From NCBI GenBank assembly GCA_964036295.1, contig OZ038462.1:2735501-2799500 (forward strand): a stretch of 64,000 nucleotides of DNA, read 5' to 3'. Below, one piece after another: positions 59,691 to 64,000 of the stretch. Every line of letters starts with the position of its first letter. Positions within the stretch are counted from its first letter, which is position 1. Source of the DNA: Plumapathes pennacea (taxonomy: Eukaryota > Cnidaria > Anthozoa > Antipatharia > Myriopathidae). The position numbers were made by a program, and so were the translations under genes. The notes under the pieces are model-generated. The model saw only the letters and a program-made list of their open reading frames with translations. It was not told where the DNA came from and searched no databases.

Positions 59691-61583
59691 AGTCCCAGTG
59701 TAATTAACATGAAGAAAAACAAAATAGCCCACAGTGTGGACAGCGGCATTTGCGAGATGGCTTCTGGGTAAACTACAAAGGCAAGACCGGGACCTAAGAA
59801 GAGAGGAAAACAAATAAAGTATAGAAAATTATATGTGATTTCTCATACGTTGAGTGTATATTTGTAAGCCTTTCCAAAAAGTAAATTGGGTTGCTGAGTT
59901 ACCAACTTTAATCTTCTCTTTTTATTTCATTATCTTACCAGAGTGTGTTATACAATGAGAAGTAAGTTGATAGATTGCTCAGATGAAAGTTCAGGAAATG
60001 TTTTAGTTATGCATGAAAACCTACACAAACGAGTGTTTGTCAAGTTAGTTTTATTTTATTTATAGTGACATTCGTTCTTCACCTGATGTGGCGACGTTTT
60101 TAACTGTTGTTTGGAGATTAAAGGCCATGAAACCCAGGACACTGAAGATGACGAAGCCGGCAAAAAAACTTGTGAAGCAGTTTGCACACGACAGGATTAA
60201 AGCATCTCTGAGAAAACAAAATGAACAAAATTATTCACAGGAATTCATTCATCCATCCATTTATGTGATTGGCTTTGACATTCTCATGTAAGTGAACTTA
60301 CTGATGGCAGTTGTTCTCAAACTTGTTGTAGCTTCCAAAGGTGATAAGGGTACCAAAGCCGATGCCCAGTGACCAGTAGATTTGTGTGGCAGCATATACC
60401 CACACCTGAATTTAAAAAAAAAAGGAATGCAAAGTGGTTCAAGGGGAAAAGCTATCAAATATTGTTCGAACATATATCACGATATATACACAACTTCAAC
60501 TGACCAATCAATGAAAAGACTGCAGTGCGCAGTCTCAAAAAGAACGTTCTCGGCGCCGGAACGTTTGATAGTTCCCGTCAACTTTAATGTTTTCTTTCGG
60601 TTTTTCACCAGAAATATCTCTGCATGCAGTTTGAAGACGTTGGCTCGCTTGCTTGGATGAAATCTGAATTACCAATTCTCATTATATCACTCGTACTGTA
60701 CATTCTCTTCTTCAGTGGTTGGGAAAACCTGCATTATGGAATGATGGAGTTTTGTCATAAAATTGGCGTTCCGCTAACCTGAGGGTCTGCAAGTTTGGAC
60801 CAATCAGGATCGAGATAAAACAGTACTCCATCCCCTGCTCCCTCCAGGGTCACTCCACGGATGAAAAGAATAAAGAGCACGATAAAGGGAAAGGTCGCTG
60901 TGAAATACACCACCTGTGAATGAGAGAGCCAAATATATCAACAATAGAACAGGCAAACTAACTCAGACTAATAAAGAAAAACGGTCCCCTGAACTGTCAA
61001 ATGAGACCCACCAAAGTGTGACCACTCGAAAGCTCTTATTGAGTACATTTTGTTTTGCCACCCTGGAAACATCAAAGGACACAATGTTGCCGCCACAGTG
61101 TGACCTCGCTTTGCCCTGCTCTTAGCTCAAGTATCGCTCTTCGTGCATCCACAAAATCTGGAGTTATAAATTTTAGGGGGGGGGGGGGGGTATGTCCTAT
61201 GGTGGTGCCATACACAAGTTAGATGAGAAAAACGTGTATAGAAAGGGTGAGAACGTGAAAACGATATAAACGTTTTGAACTGATAATCTACAGTATTATA
61301 ATGGGCGCACGTTTTATAATAAATCAAGAACGCCAAATACCTTGCCAGATGACTTAATTCCTTTGAACAGACAGAAATAGACAATAACCCAGGAGAGCAC
61401 CAGAGTGCCAAACAGCGGCCATCTCATTTCACCCATATCGTCGATGAAATCAGTAATCTGAAGAACGTAGTCCCTGGATATAACACAAGTTATCAGACTC
61501 GACATTAAGTTTTACTTTGGTTTCATTATCAGTATTATACCAATCTGAATCAACTAAAGGTCTATGTGTGAAAACTGGACACT

Positions 61584-61616
<33 letters not shown>

Positions 61617-61708
61617 TTGCCTTTATTGTTTTATGATTTGTACATATTTGAAATTAATAGCCAAAGCCAGAGGCTTATATTGCATAGGCTGGAGGAGAGT
61701 CTATAGTG

Positions 61709-61741
<33 letters not shown>

Positions 61742-63451
61742 TGCTGTTAAGAAGTTTGAGTTGACGTTTCGAGAGTTATAGCCCTTCGTCGGAGCAAGAG
61801 AAAGGAGAATTTAAGTCAAGGAAGGGCTAAGCAATGTTCGAAACGTTACTAGCTCAAAATTCTTAACGACGCCGTCCAGTTTCCTCACATCTTACACAGT
61901 TTCCTCACACACTTATAATATGATGAAGCTGGCAGGGGATGTGCCGTTGGAAACAGTAAAGTTCCATATTATTATAAAACGAACCATACTTCCTATGTAA
62001 CTAAGTATAAATTACCCGCCACTTTTGCGCCGATTGTGGCGGTAAAAAAGTAAAATGCATGTAACAGTTATTGTCTGAACTCACTTCCAGAATTCTGCAC
62101 TCGGTGAGGTGTGCTTCTGGGTGCAATTTTGAGGAAGGTCAAATGCTGTACAGTTTAAGATTCCATCGCCAGTTCTCTTCTCCCTTCCAAGGCAACAAAC
62201 AGAAGCGACAAGGTTAACCCTTTCATTCCCAAGCTCAAAATACAGATTCTCCAAAGCAGCCAAGAAGAAAATGTAATGAGAATGTAAGAACTGATATTTT
62301 GATCGGTTGTAATCCGAGCTAGCAATATCAAATACTCCTTACTATCTGTAATGACACTGAAAGAGAAAACTTAAATTGATCACACCTGGGGACGAAAGGG
62401 ATAATTATACTAGTAAGGTAGAGCCTCTCATAAATGGTCACCCTTGGTTTAGGTTTAAGTGACCGCTTACAGGAGGTGGTCGCTTATGGGAATTTCTTGC
62501 CACATCTCACTTAGGCTTAAATGGGATCTAGCCGTGTCAGGAAGCTGGCTTGCACGGAGTTTGAAAAATGGCAGAAACTTCCGTCTGGAATTTACTCTAA
62601 GATTAACTGGCATCTTCATGGTCATACTCATTATCTAGTAGACTTTTTGTGTATTAGTGGCTGTGAAGTACATCTCTCTCTCGCTGAGTTTGGTTTTGTG
62701 ACTCACAAGCAATATTTGGAGTTCCAGTAGTTGTCGCAGGTCTTCCACGGAACCTCAGCTCTGAAGGACTCGAATAAGTAGAAGAAAACCCACGCCAAAA
62801 TAACCACATAGTAGATACACACCATGTAACCAACCAAGCAGATAGAGTAACCAATTCCTGGAAGTTACGAAGATTCAATAAGTTTCCGTAATGCAGAGAA
62901 GACAGTCAAGCACCGCCATGGGTGGGGAGGGTGGGGGAGGGAGGGAGGGAGGGGAGATAGCAGGCCGAACTAAGGCTTATTCTTTAGAACATCATTCCTG
63001 TGTGGTCGAGCCAGTGACCATTTTGTCAAACTCTAGTAAATTGTACCCGCAGTTGTACACTTGTGTTCTGTATAAATCAACTAACCAAACACTTTTCACA
63101 ATAATAGCAATATACAGTGTTTGAGGGGGACTCCGTTTACTACTGGACTGCGGACAGTCCCTCCTTCTCCCGGAACTGCCCGCCATACTGTTCTGCGCTC
63201 GCACCAGGCTCCCGCAGTACGATCAAGGAGCGCCGTATAGTCCACTACAGGGAGAACCCCCCTCCCCTCCCCCAGGAGAAAGGAGGGAATATTTGCGGTG
63301 TTAATGCCAGCCTTACCTCTTGCTAACGGGCAGATAGATTTCCAAACGCCGATCACTCCTGAACTAAACCACTGACCGATTGCAAGCTCAAGAAAAAACA
63401 GCGGGACTCCGTTAAGTGCGAGCATAAGAAAATATGGAATCAGGAACGAAG
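57440..63451 (-). CDS. Gene C: SLC6 transporter, 5' partial
   Basis: Exons: 63451-63317, 62857-62707, 62183-62085, 61473-61341, 60913-60779, 60405-60302, 60207-60083, 59793-59681, 59452-59318, 58850-58751, 58617-58517, 57979-57812, 57529-57440, all in phase. It starts in TM2 ([13 protein letters not shown]); the TM1 exon lies beyond the window. The Cl--site context is kept ([10 protein letters not shown] in TM6, NCFTS in TM7), and LGLDSQ ends TM8. The second loop has [23 protein letters not shown] after TM8 resembles glycine/proline-type SLC6 members, so an amino-acid substrate is likely. Intron positions match gene A throughout, so the two are paralogues. The last exon seen ends SANVIL at a good donor (gtgagt). 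Either another exon follows or the frame reads on to a TGA at 57344-57346. Confidence 0.92.
58108..58430. repeat. GATGATGGTGAC-type minisatellite in gene C
   Basis: Homologous to 37469-37835 but shorter and with a different unit arrangement. Located between the TM12 and TM11 exons. Confidence 0.9.
61590..61740. repeat. ATA microsatellite and A homopolymer
   Basis: An (ata)n run at about 61590-61616 and an A run of about 30 at 61710-61738, with a tgacgtttcgagagtta element end just to the right (about 61760). Gene C intron. Confidence 0.85.
62214..62403. mobile_element. MITE with TTAACCCTTTCATTCCC terminus
   Basis: ttaaccctttcattcccaag at the left, ggggacgaaagggataa at the right; same family as 41252-41462. 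It lies about 30 bp upstream of a gene C exon. Confidence 0.65.
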
Positions 63452-63821
63452 CTGAAAAGCAAACACAGAAACGCAGACTACAGTTAGTAAATTAAAAGCA
63501 TAAACTGTACAGTTCGCGTTTACACCCGTCGTCATATCGGGGAGTATAGCGTACCCAGGATGCATTGGTGTCTACATAACAATCATTCACTTGTTTTATC
63601 ATGGTCGGCAGCCAACTGACTATTTCAGTAAAATGGTCAGATTGGTTCTGTTCTGTCCTGTCTGTGCTGCCAACTTTTATTACTTTATTAGAACCTCAAG
63701 GGGATTAACTTTGATTAACACTGCGAGTTTACCCATCGCACTGGGACAAGTTTAGTTTATTATTTTCCACTCAAAATCTGTCATCGGTCAACTGTCATCA
63801 TGCCACCGAACCCTTACTATT

Positions 63822-64000
63822 ATGGGCCAGCTGTCAGTGAGTCAGTCAGACAACTGGGAGTCCTCCCATCCGTTTAATCCTTCAGTAGAGAGCACGGAAT
63901 CGGCCAAAAGAGAGTACGAGAAATGGTCGAAAGAAGAGGAGCGATACCTCGTTACACTGTGGGCAGACCGGCTAGACCAGCTAGAAAGTCAGCAAGCAAA
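63822..64000 (+). CDS. Myb/SANT-like DNA-binding protein, N-terminal part only
   Basis: The frame opens at an ATG (MGQLSVSQSD...) and stays open to the window end. After a Ser-rich lead comes YEKWSKEEERYLVTLWADRL, a Myb/SANT-like (MADF/trihelix-type) helix with the usual W..EE...L..LW pattern. Such single-domain proteins are often host-captured or mobile-element (Harbinger-type) DNA-binding factors. It lies inside the presumed first intron of gene C, on the opposite strand. The upstream ATG at 63800 is rejected because its frame soon stops. Confidence 0.6.
   Translation, partial: MGQLSVSQSDNWESSHPFNPSVESTESAKREYEKWSKEEERYLVTLWADRLDQLESQQA

Noticed and set aside
1-64000. tRNA, rRNA or CRISPR features
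   Set aside because: I looked for tRNA B-box-like motifs, rRNA-like blocks and regularly spaced direct repeats with unique spacers. None was convincing, and the 25-kb array has no unique spacers of CRISPR type.

Overview
This is eukaryotic DNA from a metazoan. Genes are split into short exons with canonical GT/AG introns, and the introns are AT-rich and full of small terminal-inverted-repeat (TIR) elements, microsatellites and LINE debris. The SLC6 proteins, the CR1/L2-like LINE with an ATTG-repeat tail and the repeat landscape fit an anthozoan cnidarian, probably a reef coral. The species is inferred, not proven. I rebuilt exons by hand from splice sites, reading phase and family motifs.

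Every well-supported split gene lies on the minus strand. From right to left: (1) 63451-57440, an SLC6 transporter (gene C) whose first exon lies beyond the window; (2) 55928-55743, an orphan exon; (3) 54149-54003, a decayed SLC6 exon; (4) 52070-42223, gene F, a coiled-coil, single-pass membrane, trypsin-like protease with a LINE inserted in its first intron; (5) 40862-40638, a duplicated last exon of gene F; (6) 39605-36821, a partial 3' duplicate of the SLC6 gene (B); (7) 35076-28781, gene D, an OTU-type cysteine protease of 354 residues; (8) 24105-16159, gene E, a protein with one intact and one apparently degenerate cytidine/dCMP-deaminase domain; (9) 12037-1746, gene A, a complete 14-exon SLC6 transporter of 604 residues. 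On the plus strand there are a frameshifted THAP-domain fragment (27803-28071), the LINE, and the start of a Myb/SANT-like gene at the right edge.

The locus has been reshaped by segmental duplication. A unit carrying the SLC6 3' exons is present near 35.5-39.1 kb and 56.5-59.7 kb, with a decayed third copy near 53.7-54.3 kb. A second unit is shared by 13.1-13.9 kb and 39.8-40.6 kb, with a shorter piece near 54.3-54.5 kb.

Genes A and C should carry amino-acid-type substrates with Na+ and Cl- at the plasma membrane. The most novel material is the roughly 60-residue domain shared by gene D and the orphan exon at 55.8 kb, the membrane-anchored coiled-coil/trypsin-like protein F, and the tandem deaminase E. 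I see no evidence that D, E and F form one pathway; their proximity is only an observation.
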